In this document: in pieces, positions 22,606 through 33,568 of the stretch
Layout: each line of letters opens with the position of its first letter
How positions within the stretch are numbered: position 1 is the stretch's first letter
From: Pezizomycotina sp. ARF18
Lineage: Eukaryota > Ascomycota
Assembly: GCA_002224055.1 (NCBI GenBank)
Contig: AZLU01000135.1
Span: 40,384-104,383, forward strand
DNA: 64,000 nt
Reading direction: 5' to 3'
The notes under the pieces: model-generated
Database searches by the model: none
What the model saw: the letters and a program-made list of their open reading frames with translations, nothing else
What the model was told of the DNA's origin: nothing
Program-made: the position numbers and the translations under genes

Positions 22606-23470
22606 ATGGCTTCCATACATTGTCTGCCGAATGAACTTCTCGCCGACATATTCCATTAGCCGACCTCGAATATTTCGCCCTAAACCTCACCCTCCCACTC
22701 GTCTGCTGTCGCTTCCGCGATACAATAGCGTGGATGAAAACCTCCTCTTTCACAGACTGCTACAATCCAGTTGCCCGCGCTCTTTTCCGAGATGCCATTG
22801 ACCGGTCGTAGATGCAAGACGAATCGAAATTTGAGTACACGCGGGAAGAAATTGACCGCATAATCGTCAACCGCGAATATAAACTCCACCCTTGCTTCAG
22901 ATACTTATCCTTACGCGATCCCGACATATCGCTGCCCGGGGATTGTCCGTTAAAAACTGAAGGCATAGGATTTTTACAACACTTTCGACGAATTTACACC
23001 CACCGTCGCAACTGAAAACGCCTCTTCGTCAGCCTGTGATAATTTCGTCGGCGACGTCGCTCGCCCCTTCAACAAACTCACATTCTTCGTCGACAAACGC
23101 TCCACAGCCGAGGCCATAACAGTCCTCGAAGCAGTAACAGAAATAATATCTACAATCAACGACTACCTCACTCCGCAAAACTGGCGCCACAGATTAGAAT
23201 TTGAAGCGGACGATTTTTTTTCCAGGTGATAAGACAGATCTGATCTGGAGGATCTCGGAAGGTGAGGATCTCGCCGAGATAGTGAAAGATGAAGAGCCGG
23301 AGGGGTTTGAGTTTAGGAGCAGGAGGTTACTGGATGATCGGACGGAAGTACCGCGGGAGGAAGAGGAGAAGGTGTGGCCGTTTTATATCTGGTTGTCTTT
23401 GAATCTCGACTTTGATGAGGAGGATACTCATTCGGAATGGCCAGTGAGCTGGGTAGAGAGTGTATCGTAA
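22606..23470 (+). CDS. F-box protein
   Basis: The ATG at 22606 gives MASIHCLPNELLADIFH. The F-box continues in the next frame as ADLEYFALNLTLPLVCCRFR then DTIAWM, the usual leucine/proline N-terminal box with a cysteine-arginine second helix. The body reads FEYTREEIDRIIVNREYKLH and FVDKRSTAEAITVLEAVTEI. The C-terminus is acidic (EEEEKVWPFYIWLSLNLDFD and then SEWPVSWVESVS) to the TAA at 23468-23470. Three or four one-base frame changes are crossed, two of them beside homopolymers (the T-run at 23213-23221 is one). About 285 residues. It is organised like the two F-box genes at 17.8-19.4 kb but is not closely alike beyond the box. Its target is unknown. Confidence 0.55.
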
Positions 23471-24116
23471 CATGCAGAATAGGTTTTTGGTCACATAAAT
23501 ACAAATACAAATAATTAGACACGAAGATATACTATTACGCGAATCCGCTTTTGTGGACTGCCGCTGACAATTCTAGAACTCCCGCCGCACAGCGCGCCGG
23601 GCCGCCATCGTGGGCCACAATCTGTGAGAGAACATGCTGTCAAAACGTCACATATCACTGTCCGCGTGTCACGAGGAAACGTGAAACTTAATTATACAAA
23701 AAAACGCTAGAGTATCGTAGAACTTAACGGTATTAACCTTGCAAGACAACTCCACGCGACTCGGATACGGCTATATTTAGAGTGAGAAAACTATAAGACC
23801 GTTCAAGTTTTTTGGTCAAAAAGGTTGCACAACAAAATTTTTTTAAATAAGAAGGATATATATATATATTCTAAATTGAAAGCGTCTTCCAGTAGTGGCC
23901 TTACTCTTTTAATCAAGCGTGTCCGTTCTTACAGCCCTCGATTATCCTCACGCCTCATCAGAATACCGCTAGATTGCATCAAAAACAATGAACGGAATGG
24001 GGGGCCAGGGCCTAGCGGTTATCGCTGCGACAAAATCTTCTCGCTAGTTATTTCGGCGATTTATACGGGCGGTTAAACCTGCTTGAAGTCTAAACTCCCA
24101 ACAAAGCCCCCAAAGC
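23471..24116. other. Intergenic, no supported gene
   Basis: Spacer between plus-strand genes, with an AT-rich stretch (TATATATATATTC) at about 23858-23870. Nothing else is seen. Confidence 0.5.
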
Positions 24117-26154
24117 ATGAATCAACTCCCCAACCTGCCCTGGGGAATACCTTCCGCGGCGGCGCCAGCCGAAAGACGACGAGCCAGATCATCACTCCGG
24201 GGGCGTTCCTCTCGACCTAAACCCTCGCTACGGAGAACACGGCCTTACGCCTCAAGTACGAAACCATGAGCCGATGCCACTACAATTAAGCCCGGTAGTT
24301 CCAGAGTTTCGTACCGCAAGAGCAGACCGCACTCCTTAACGTTCATCAGGGTCTTCAGGTATAGTAGATCTCTGGGGTATGCGCGCGAGCGTGGAGTCTA
24401 GTCCGGAGCACCCATATCAGCCTCAGCATCATCAGCAGCAACCGCATCATCGGCAACAAAATCAATATCAATATCATCAGCAGCATCAAACTTTTGAGTA
24501 TCAACAGCAATATCAGCATCAGCAGCATGCAGTTGTATATCAAGAACACCGCCAAAACGCAACGCACAGCGAGGCAGATGGAGTCGACCCGCGGGACGTC
24601 CTCGCCCTGATGAGAGCCGGCTACGGCCAGAGCTACGTGGAGAAGGTCCTGCTACCGCTTTTGGCCGTCCGCGGGAATGGGACAAACGGCGCCGGTCACC
24701 CAACCCGGCGGCGCATACACCGAACGACGTACATTATCCGGATTACCAGCAGCAAGGTTGGGGTAGTAGATACCCTACCGAACGCACACAAGAGCACGGA
24801 TACATTAGCGATCAGCAACAAGAACAAGACGAGCAGTACAATGCTATCAATACCCCGCGAACAAGATACCTCGAACTCCAACAAGCGCAGGAGCAAGAGC
24901 GGGCAAGACTCCCGGAAATAGAACGGCAAATGCAAGAACAACAGCGAGCAGACTTCTCGAGCTACAAAAATTTGAACAGCGGGAGCGTGCCAGACTTCTC
25001 GATGTTGAACGGGAGCAGCAGGAAGCTGACGATGCTGCTAGGGAATTCATCGAAGAGCGCGATACCATGTATCGCTTTAACGTAACGCAAGCCGAAGCGC
25101 ATGCTATCCTTAACAACGAGATGCAGTGTGTCCTCGACGGTACACCATGCGCAGAGATGAGACAACAACTACTATTACTACTACGACACACGAGCACCGA
25201 CGTTCGAGTCGCACCGGGCATTCGGGGCCGTAGCCAGGTTCGAGAGGATGTTCGGTAATCCCAATATCTCCGCTTCTGTTAGTCCTGAAAACAAGAGAAC
25301 GTCAACATCCAGGGTGTTACGGCGCATATGGAGCGGCTAGCGATCGGATTAGGTTCGTCATCGCCGCTCGAGTCGGACGATGGGACGGTGAAGGATAAAA
25401 CTATCGGAAAAAGAACGGATAATAAAGAGTGCGAAATAAATAATAAGAGACGTTTCGATTTTTGCACGCTTACCCCCGTGAACGATAGTCCGGATGGTGG
25501 TATGGAGGGCAACGGTGGACGTAGGCGGAGCATGACGACGAATACGTTTTATTCACACCACAACCCTTACCCCATCAGGATAAGGAGCAAGATGAAAACA
25601 AACACGATGGCGAGAATTCAGATAGTTCAAACTCCGACGCCTCCGATGTCTCCCCTACAATTGAAGAAACAAAATCTACTCCGCCCGCCGAACCCATTTC
25701 TCCCTCTTCTCCATGGACAACGAAAACAACGAAGTACTCTTCGAGCGGTGGAAATCTAAAGCTGAACATCTCTGGTACGGACCCGAACCGGTCCAAAAAT
25801 AGATCCCGACGAATACCGCCCGATGGATCATTAGCGTTATCTCGTACTACGCGTGCTTGGTTGTTTCTCCCGAACCCACCGGCGGCAGAGAAAGGATGGG
25901 ACTTTGCCGCGAAGAGGAGACGGTTGGTTAAGATGGTAGAAGGTGATGTGGAATATACTAAAGCTCACCGCGCTCAGGAGAACTTGAATACGGTGCATGA
26001 TGAGGGTTTGTGGACGTGGAGTAGGTATGGGTTGTTTGATCCGCCGGAGAATTGGAGGAGTAGGATGAGCAGGGCGTCCGACGCCGGCATTTGTGGTATC
26101 AGTAAGGGTCTTCGATGTAGGTTGTTTCACTTTGAGGGAGGTTGTGTATTTTAA
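24117..26154 (+). CDS. Gln/His-rich coiled-coil protein of unknown function
   Basis: The best start is the ATG at 24117 (MNQLPNLPWGIPSAAAPAER). After frame changes the protein enters a Gln/His/Tyr-rich region (PYQPQHHQQQPHHRQQNQYQ and on, 24405-24560). Next is a charged coiled-coil segment (YLELQQAQEQERARL and RERARLLDVEREQQEADDAA, about 24855-25045). A helical part follows (TMYRFNVTQAEAHAILNNEM), then a Ser/Thr/acidic linker with SDSSNSDASDVSPTIEETKS. The C-terminal segment, ending at 26154, contains AEKGWDFAAKRRRLVKMVEG and LWTWSRYGLFDPPENWRSRM. At least five one-base frame changes are needed. It could be two adjacent genes, since a second plausible start (MDNENNEVLFERWKSKAEHL) lies near 25713. 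No signal peptide, membrane helix or known domain was seen. Confidence 0.45.
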
Positions 26155-26588
26155 ATAAGAGAAGTAATAAAAGCATGATATTCGAGTTTAATAATGCGTA
26201 CTATGTTCTAGTTAATCAACGTGTGATCCGAGCCAGGATGGTTCCAGTTTTATATACAGGATAATTTCTGGCACTCGGGGTTCGTTGAACCCCGTGCGAT
26301 ACAGTGAAAGGGTTTAGACTAATAACATCCTGCCTGGAGAATAACTCAAGATATTTACTCGGGTATTGGTTTATATCTTACCCACCTTATCCCTTTCTTC
26401 TAATTCTTCTTATTTATATCCTTCTTATTTTATCCTTCTTATTTTTCTTGTCCTTTTTTATCATTCTTATTTTCTTATCCTCTTTGTCATTTCATCATTT
26501 TTATCCTCCATATTTTTCTTATTTTTCCATTTTTCTTATGCTTCTTCCGGTGCTTCTGCACTCCCTCCCCTTCTATCTTTAATCCCTA
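26155..26588. other. Pyrimidine-rich intergenic tract between convergent genes
   Basis: From about 26370 to 26580 the plus strand is almost entirely T and C with scattered A (units such as TTCTTATTT and TATCCTTC). It lies between the 3' ends of two convergent genes. Long hydrophobic frames here come from the base composition and are not genes. Confidence 0.6.
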
Positions 26589-27889
26589 CTAGTTCTCCTC
26601 CGAAAAGATATCCAAATACCGAACCAATCTCCCCGTAATGCTACCGTCCTGGGTCGCTTCTTCCTCCAATTCCATCTGTTCCTCTTCGTCCTCTACTTCG
26701 TGGTACACTACATCTTGCTCCATCTCCGGTTCTAGTTTCTCTTCTCTATCAGGGAGAGTAACCGGATACTTAAGCGTCAAAATATCCTGGACGTGAGCGA
26801 TCGGTCTTCAACTTCTTGATAGGGCGTGGAGTGCGTGCAGCGGTTCCGTATTCAACCAATCTTCGCGAACATGGCGCATCCTCTTTTCGGTGATAGGGGA
26901 GGGTAGGGTAGATGTGATGGTGATGGCGATGATGTTGCGGAAGCGGATGGCGAAGGCGAACCGGAAATCGAGAAACTTGAAGCCGACGAAGCCGACGGCG
27001 ACCAATTGAAGAACCTGCGTGTACACCACCTCCTTAAACATATCCATATCCAAATCCTCCTCGCTTTATACCCCTTCCTCCTATAATTCCACCCGTCCTT
27101 CGGAGTCGTGAACAAATCCCTAGATTCGAAAACCCAATTGCGTTTTATCTGCGGACGACCCTCTCCATCTGAAATCTTTATAGCAATTGGTCCTTGTGAT
27201 TGTGATTCCCGCAGCCGCTTCTGCTGTATCGCGCATTCCTACTGTGCGTAACTTATGGCTTGTTTGTAGAGGTACTCGTTGTGCTTCATTCGGAGCTCGT
27301 GCATTTTTAGTTGCTCTTCGTGGTATTCCCTTTCGCGCAGACAATCGAGTTCGTATTGGGTCTCCGTGCTTTTCGGCTGTTCTTGCTGCCCCTGCTGTTG
27401 TTCCGATTGCTGTTGTTCGGGAGTCGGGGCGAAGTCGTGGTGAGCGTGAGAGCTGCCGTGCTGGCCGGAGCCGGTGCGTCATATCTTCTGCCGGCTGCTG
27501 CGGCTGTTGCATCGACTGTTGTTCAATCGCTCCAGCTGGGGCTTGCCGCTGCTGTGATTGCTCTTGCTGGGCTGCTGTTGTTGAAATTGTTGCGGCCACC
27601 GTGATTTAACTTGTTGCAGAGGCTGTATTTGCTCTTGTTGCGGCCACTGCCATGGTTGCTGCCTTCCGAATAGGACCAAACCGGTGGGCGCTCGAGGATG
27701 GTTGTGGGCGGGGACCACGGTCAGGAGAACGCGAGCGGTCTCGGCAGGCTCCGCGATTGCGGTAGCGCTGTCGTCCGAGAGCAGAATGAACACATTCCTC
27801 GATGTACTTCGCCCTCTTGAGTTTGGGTTTGGGTATGCCGAAGCCGGGCCGTTGGTGGTGTTAGTGGTGGTCATTTGGAACTGCATCAT
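26589..27889 (-). CDS. Gln-rich protein with acidic C-terminus, unknown function
   Basis: A candidate start at 27889 (MMQFQMTTTNTTNGPASAYP) leads into a Gln/Trp/Pro-rich region (GRQQPWQWPQQEQIQPLQQV, then Gln runs, about 27650-27480). A charged helical stretch follows (STETQYELDCLREREYHEEQ and LKMHELRMKHNEYLYKQAIS, about 27395-27265). After more frame changes comes a hydrophobic stretch (VLQLVAVGFVGFKFLDFRFA, about 27018-26960) that might be a membrane helix. The C-terminus is strongly acidic (EEDEEEQMELEEEATQDGSI then LVRYLDIFSEEN) with a TAG at 26589. It mirrors the convergent plus-strand gene in being Gln-rich, then charged, then globular, but no residues clearly align. At least four frame changes were followed. 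Function unknown. Confidence 0.4.
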
Positions 27890-28522
27890 GATGTCGAAGA
27901 TAATGTAGAAAAAGACGGAGAAGAAGATAAAGAGGTTGAAGGAGGTGATGAGAAAGAGATTGAAGTAAAAGGTCGAAAGACACACAATGAAGTCGTTAAT
28001 GGTCGAGGTATTGACGGCGATTCGAGTCGTTAGTTAAGCAGTTACGAAGAAGCGCGCTTTTTGATTGTATTGTTGTCTGTTGGATGGTTGTTGTTGTTCA
28101 GTTGGAAATTGGTTTCTAAAGGGTTGCTATAAAAAAATTTTTTTATTTTTTATTTTTTTTTTTAAATTTTTTATTTCTTCACTTGGCGTATTTTTTCACT
28201 TGGTATATTTACAACTTGGCATATCTACTAAGTATTTAGCGGACATTTATTCGAATTTGCGAGCTGCTCTATGATCCTACTTGCGTGTTGTCTAGCAGTA
28301 AGTTCTCGAGTATGAAAATTGTTCTGCGTGATGACTTCTACAAGTTGTCTAACTGGTACGGCAGGGGACGTATCGCAGGCGTTCAGCTGTGCTTCAAATT
28401 GTGGACTAGTAAGGGATCTGAAAGTCCAACTCCATATAAAGAAGCAGCTTCTCTCCTTCCACCAGATTTTTCTAATCATGGATATGCCCAACACCATATT
28501 GAAGAAAGCCATGTGCTGTAGC
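27890..28522. other. Intergenic with T-rich tract
   Basis: Contains a T-rich run at about 28133-28180. A minus-strand frame at 28228-28512 reads plausibly in part (PQFEAQLNACDTSPAVPVRQ) but has no clear start or splice site and is not called. Confidence 0.4.
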
Positions 28523-28933
28523 TTATAGATTTAGATATCTATGACAGTGCATTTCTGCATCAATTGCGTGCTCAGAGGAGGTTTCCATTGGTATACAAAT
28601 CTCTTTCCAATACACAGAGTTTTTTATCGAGACTAACGGTATATGCAGTAGATGCCACGTTCTAAAGGAAGTCCAGCTGGAAGCACGTTCCTGTCGACCT
28701 GGTCGATGGTAACGCTGTAAGTCTTCATGAGAAAAATACAAGGAATAATTGAAGTGACACAAAAAGGGAAAACCCCCAATAGCTAAGTAAAGGCGTATCA
28801 TAATTAATGAAACCAAGTCCTCATTGCCCACACTATTTTCTCCAAGTATAGGCGCGAGTGTCGAAACGAAGACCTGTCGGTGCACCGGCTCGGAATCCAA
28901 CACGATAGCCATATATTCAAACCGGACGATCAT
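28523..28933 (-). CDS. Hypothetical protein, weakly supported
   Basis: A 136-codon frame opens with a true ATG at 28933 (MIVRFEYMAIVLDSEPVHRQ) and holds LAPILGENSVGNEDLVSLIM. The second half (after about 28740) is less protein-like and may be intron or non-coding: a GTATTT and a TTACAG pair near 28740-28715 could bound an intron. No signal peptide or domain was recognised. It borders the AT-rich island to the right. It may be a chance frame. Confidence 0.25.
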   Translation of the reverse strand: MIVRFEYMAIVLDSEPVHRQVFVSTLAPILGENSVGNEDLVSLIMIRLYLAIGGFPFLCHFNYSLYFSHEDLQRYHRPGRQERASSWTSFRTWHLLHIPLVSIKNSVYWKEICIPMETSSEHAIDAEMHCHRYLNL

Positions 28934-29759
28934 ACTAAACCCGCAGCGCTGACCTTAAACCCTTGTTGAATACCGCTCATCTGTCTATATTGCGCGATCG
29001 CTCCGGAGTTTTAAAACGCGATTGCATATCGTTCAAGTTGTAGAACATCTCCTCCTTCGACCGCATTCTCTACCCATCGGAAGTAGGACTTCCGTTACGG
29101 TTAATTTCGTTCTCGTCCTTAAGTCGCCTTGATGCTTTGGCGATCAGGTTGAACCTGCATGAACCTTTTCTTTTCTGTCACTTGGATCTTTTGGTTCTCA
29201 GATGCCATTCCCGTACAACCCGAAAGCCGAGTCCTTTTTCTGCAAGTTTTTGACTTGATTCTAGTTTAGTGCATATGTATGTATGCATCTAACTTAAACA
29301 CCCGTGAATGAATTGTACTGGAGTTCGGTGACCTGGAGTGGTCAAAGGTCCTTCCTCATAACCATCCAAGAAGATCATAGGTGCATCCATCTGGGATCTC
29401 CTTTCCGGTGGCATTGCCTCGCACCTTATTACTATGGGATAGAAGTGAAAAGCGCGCCACGGGCTTTGACAAGTAAATGTGAGGAGAGGCATTTGAGTGG
29501 CCCTGGCTTACCGCGTGTTGATGGACTTTCGGTTGGTGACATACGCGAGCGCAGGACCTCGCAGATTTGAAAGGTATAAGTAGGTCGAACAGCCTGACCT
29601 CACTTCGCATATCCAATGAAGCTACTTTACACTGCCCCGTCAATAAAACTAAGCACAATAGGATAATCTGTCCCGTGGGTTATTATCACTCGGAGAAGTT
29701 GAGCCATAGTATTAAGTGACTTCAAATTTCCGGTAATAGACCCTTTATCGTGACGTACT
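28934..29759. other. Intergenic, no supported gene
   Basis: Overlapping frames on both strands at 29289-29658 are short, use non-ATG starts in part and show no motif. No gene is called. Confidence 0.4.
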
Positions 29760-30340
29760 AGCTAAACTTTTTAGGAATCCTCTAAGATACTAAGAATAAA
29801 GTATGTAATAGGACGCCTATTAAAAACTATATTATATATTAAAACTGAGAAAGTTAGTATTAGTAAAGATAAGATTAGGCTAATAAAAAAGATATTTACA
29901 AACTTTACCTAGACCTTATAATAGCTTAATAATTTTTATCTTAAGCCCTATAGTACTAGTTCTACTAGGCTTAGTTATAGTACCAGCAGACTTTTTAGTT
30001 ATATTAGTTTTTCTTTTATAGTTCCTAAACTTCTTAAGATAATACTATATTACTAATTAGGCTTAGTAAAGTTATTATAGAGGGGAGGTTAATCGATAAT
30101 AGTATTATTAGCGAGGGGGGTAAAAGAAGTATTAGCCTAATATAGCTCGGTATTTTTATTATAAAATCTTAACTAGTACTCTCTAGCTAAGCCTTAATCA
30201 TATCGCTGAAGGATAATATTCCGGATACTCTCTAGTAATAACTATATAAACTTAGTTAGTATAAGACTTCTAAGTAAACTAGGTAACTCTAAAAATAGAG
30301 GAAGCTAGGAGAATACTTATAGTAAAAGTCTCTTGCTGGT
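29760..30340. repeat. AT-rich island, probably a RIP-mutated repeat remnant
   Basis: About 580 bp of strikingly A/T-rich sequence, with very few CG or CA dinucleotides and a great excess of TA (for example AAAACTATATTATATATTAA and TAGTACTAGTTCTACTAGGC). This is what repeat-induced point mutation leaves on duplicated DNA in Pezizomycotina. Boundaries with normal-composition DNA are fairly sharp. The parent element cannot be identified: no terminal repeats, target-site duplication or coding remnant was seen. Treated as a transposon fossil of unknown class. Confidence 0.55.
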
Positions 30341-32555
30341 TCTTTACTGTGGTACTTCTACCGACAGCTAAGCAGTAGACATCGATCTTTTTGGCGTCGC
30401 GGGTGAAGATAGGATGCCGCTGCCTACGATTGAACTGTGGAGTGGATTGATATCCCGTTTGTGGTTTTCATCCATCCGCACGCAAGATGGGACGAATCTG
30501 GTCGAGGGGACCCAAAACAACTATTATATTGTATAAGAGATTTTCCGGGCACTATGCGCTCATTTTCCCACGCGTAGTCTCTTGTTCCGGAACCAAGATG
30601 CCATAATGCCTAAAACGTTGTGCTGAGTTGTGATATGTAGTGCTAGATATCTAGGCCCGCGTCCATCCAGTAGTTCGGACACGACAGGTTTCTACCTGCT
30701 TGAACTTTCTCGTAGAGATTCTAGAACTGAGTATTAAATACTGCGCCTCATGTTCCCTCTCTGACTAGGACGGAACCTATAGCATGATCTCGTTCCCGGA
30801 CACGGAGATGGAGTTCCCGGATACCCGGGATGGTTAGCCGGGGGTCGTAATATCCCAGAACGGGACCACAGTTTTTGTTGTCATTTTGACCGAATCGTGT
30901 CAAATTGCCTTACTTCGCACACATGTCGAGAGAACGCGTGAAAGCTTAGGCATGATGTACGTAGAAAATTCCATATCCTACCCATTTTGCTGGGGGGTGC
31001 TGGGCATCGGTACTTTCACTCCATAGTTACTGCTCGACATATGAGCGACAGCGGCGCAGCGACTCGAAGAGTATCAATATCTCCCCCGTCGGACCTTGTT
31101 TTCCACCATTGCTTGCTCCTATTAGCTTCTTCTAATTCCCTTCTTCGCACCCAATTATACCAAAGGTTTTCCATTCCATCATCATAATCTCATCTTCTGA
31201 GACAACAACGGACTTTGGAACTCGGTATTGCAATAGGGTTGTGTGTGTGTAGCTGCAACGCCTACCTCGAATAAAGCCTCAAAAATACGAGTCGTGTTTA
31301 TAAAATTGGGATGCGGTACCTCGACTTGGGGCTTGCAGTTAGCGACCTGCTCATCCCACTGCTGCTAGCCGTGCCCCTCGCAAATACACAACGACGCTAG
31401 AACTTCATTGATCATTCAGAAAAAAGTCACCAGTCGCTTCCGGAGTAGTGGCCCGCGCTCTCATGCCAAATGGGCTATGTATACTTTGCCTCGCTCGGTG
31501 CCGTACAGGTAAAAAATAAGACTTAATTATGCACGCCGTCACAAACGTACGGTGTATATAGTGTGTACACGGATCTTGTTGACAAACAGCTAGTTGAGAC
31601 AATGACCAAGTTCTGCACCATCCGAGGCAGACCCTGCCGTGAATCTCGACCTGTTGTACACGCCTATTTGAAGCCCCAAGTCTCGGCTCGTATTCTAGTA
31701 CCGTGTGCGCAGTCGATTTACCGGTAGTATCCAGTTTAGCATCGTAGCAAGAAGAGACAATTTACGTTAAACTGGTCGAAATGAGCGGCGTTGAGGGCAT
31801 CTGCCCCACGTAGCCAAGTCGAGTTTAGAAATTTATAGTGCCTTTCGTCGGTCACCAGATCCCGCGAGTCCGACCACCGTTTGATGAAGGTGGTTCTCAT
31901 GCGCAATACCCTACGTTTCATCGATGAACATTCTCTTAGGTCTCTTTAATTAATTGCCGGAGAAGATTGGACTTAAGGAGAGACCTTTATGACGACGTCC
32001 GGCCCCGGTCCAATCCCCGAGGCCAAGGAATGATAGGTGCGTTTATGGTCCCAGGTTGCCTTGTGCAGGAACACTTCTAGGAGGAATAGAAATGCAACAA
32101 TCCCTTTCCTCCATATTGATGTACGAGTGGACTCCTGGAACAGGAATCTATACGGAGCCAAATTCCATCCCATCGTGTTCCAACCCGGGTGATCGTATTA
32201 TACCAAGAAATGTCTTCCGTTCGGCGTGGAGCCCTTCCAGCCTGCCTAGATACGCGGATTTTGACATCTTCGAATTTTGCTATGTATTGAAAGTAAAAGC
32301 TGGCACCTGAGGGCCTAGAATTGCTTTTCGAGGCCCTCGCACGTGCACCCGCGACCGAGACAGCTAGTTGGTCTTCAAGCGATTCTTACGCTTGGAAATT
32401 TCTGTCCGCTCAGAGAAAAATATTCTCTAAGCTCGTGATCGCGTCGTAGCACTCTAGCGTCCCAGTAGTCGCATGTACTCACCAGCTGAGCTTCCGGGAA
32501 GTGGTAGTTCCAGATTGTCAGGAGTCAACTCCTTCGAGTACCGGTGGCAGTTGCT
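30341..32555. other. Long intergenic stretch, no supported gene
   Basis: Normal base composition beside the AT-rich island. Several short frames (30987-31187, 31405-31602, 31736-31921, 32056-32310) show neither signal peptides with matching downstream exons nor known motifs. It may hold unrecognised small multi-exon genes. Confidence 0.4.
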
Positions 32556-33027
32556 TCAAAAGGATTGTTCATTCGATTTACCGTTTAGACAGAAGATGCC
32601 AGCAGTACGACACCCACAGTATTCAGTTTGCCGGCCGCCCCAGGGTCCATGTTTGCCACGGCTTCGGCAGTGCCCGTATAGCCTAGCTCGCCCCCAAAAG
32701 AGTTGCTGAATGCTACCCGTGGTGATGCGAGAGTTGAAGTGTTAGCGAGTGCATTTGTACACTCACATATTCGAAAAGAATACGGATGAGAAACTCGTGA
32801 TTGGAATTACTTACAGACCGATAGAGAAAAGTGGGCCGATGAAACTTGTTCTCGGGCGGGCGTGGTTGTCGTTCTCGCTGGGCTAGCGAAACCCCCCGAG
32901 GGGCAATGCTTACCATGGGGGTAACTTCGTGTAGCTCCGGCCCGGAATGCCGGGAGATGTTAGCTGCTTCTGCGCCCAGCAACTTATGAAGAATAACGAG
33001 GCATACGGGGACCTCCAAAACTACCAC
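32556..33027 (-). CDS. Candidate small secreted cysteine-rich protein, two exons
   Basis: The ATG at 33027 gives MVVLEVPVCLVILHKLLGAEA, a credible signal peptide, then a soluble stretch to FLYRS. A GTAAGT donor at 32814 starts an intron with a GCTAAC branch. Two acceptors are possible. Using the CATTCAG acceptor keeps phase 0. It gives a cysteine-rich last exon reading GHCRSRGKHGPWGG, EYCGCRTAGIFCLNGKS and a TGA at 32556. The nearer TAG acceptor opens another frame rich in Gly and Ala that ends near 32585, but it is out of phase. I favour the cysteine-rich reading. It would make a mature protein of about 100 residues with at least five cysteines. Function unknown. Confidence 0.4.
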
Positions 33028-33337
33028 ATTGTTTGAGCAATCAAGAAGTTATTCATAGTAAGCTTATTCATGGTGAATTCAACCATAATGGTCTGATACT
33101 GTACGGCGATGGGGAGATCTGTATGAACCGTTTTACGTCGGAAAGCCGTGAGTCTCTCTCCAGAAAAGTAACTGAATGGCCGCGAAGCTGTTTGTCGTAA
33201 TTGTACAGTTCATTTCAAACGTGGTAATTTTAAGAGACGCCCCTTCGATTTCGCGAGTCCATACGCTTTGTATGCACATCTGTGTGTATTCCTGAACATA
33301 CTTCATCCGAGTAAGGATCGGCCTCTTACGGCAGCGC
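33028..33337. other. Intergenic, no supported gene
   Basis: Spacer of normal composition. Nothing recognised. Confidence 0.4.
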
Positions 33338-33568
33338 TTACATCCGACAATTGAGGTTGAAGCTCAAAGGTGGAATAGGAGCCCGAAGCCGCTCACGAGC
33401 AGTATAATGTTCTCCTAATGTGAAGGCTCCTTGGGTGACCCCTATTGTCCAGGGCGCCATGGCCTCCCGCTCTAATCCTTGTCCATTACTCGACATTGAA
33501 TGAGATATGGTGAAGCCGAGATTTAACGAAAAGAAAAGAATTATAAACCAAAAAAAAAGAGAAAACAT
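33338..33568 (-). CDS. Possible small secreted protein, 76 residues
   Basis: A single frame with an ATG at 33568 starts MFSLFFWFIILFFSLNLGFT, which scores by eye as a signal peptide. It continues MSSNGQGLEREAMAPWTIGV and ends with a TAA at 33338. The hydrophobic start coincides with a T-rich stretch on the coding strand, so it may be an artefact of composition. Only one cysteine is present. There is no family resemblance to the other secreted proteins in the window. Confidence 0.25.
   Translation of the reverse strand: MFSLFFWFIILFFSLNLGFTISHSMSSNGQGLEREAMAPWTIGVTQGAFTLGEHYTARERLRAPIPPLSFNLNCRM

Noticed and set aside
26304-26638. Hydrophobic frames resembling multi-pass membrane proteins
   Set aside because: Produced by the pyrimidine-rich tract; only Phe, Leu, Ser, Tyr and Ile codons are available there.
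27187-27609. Long hydrophobic plus-strand frames
   Set aside because: Mirror of the Gln-codon (CAG/CAA) repeats of the minus-strand gene; CTG/TTG codons give leucine and cysteine runs by composition.
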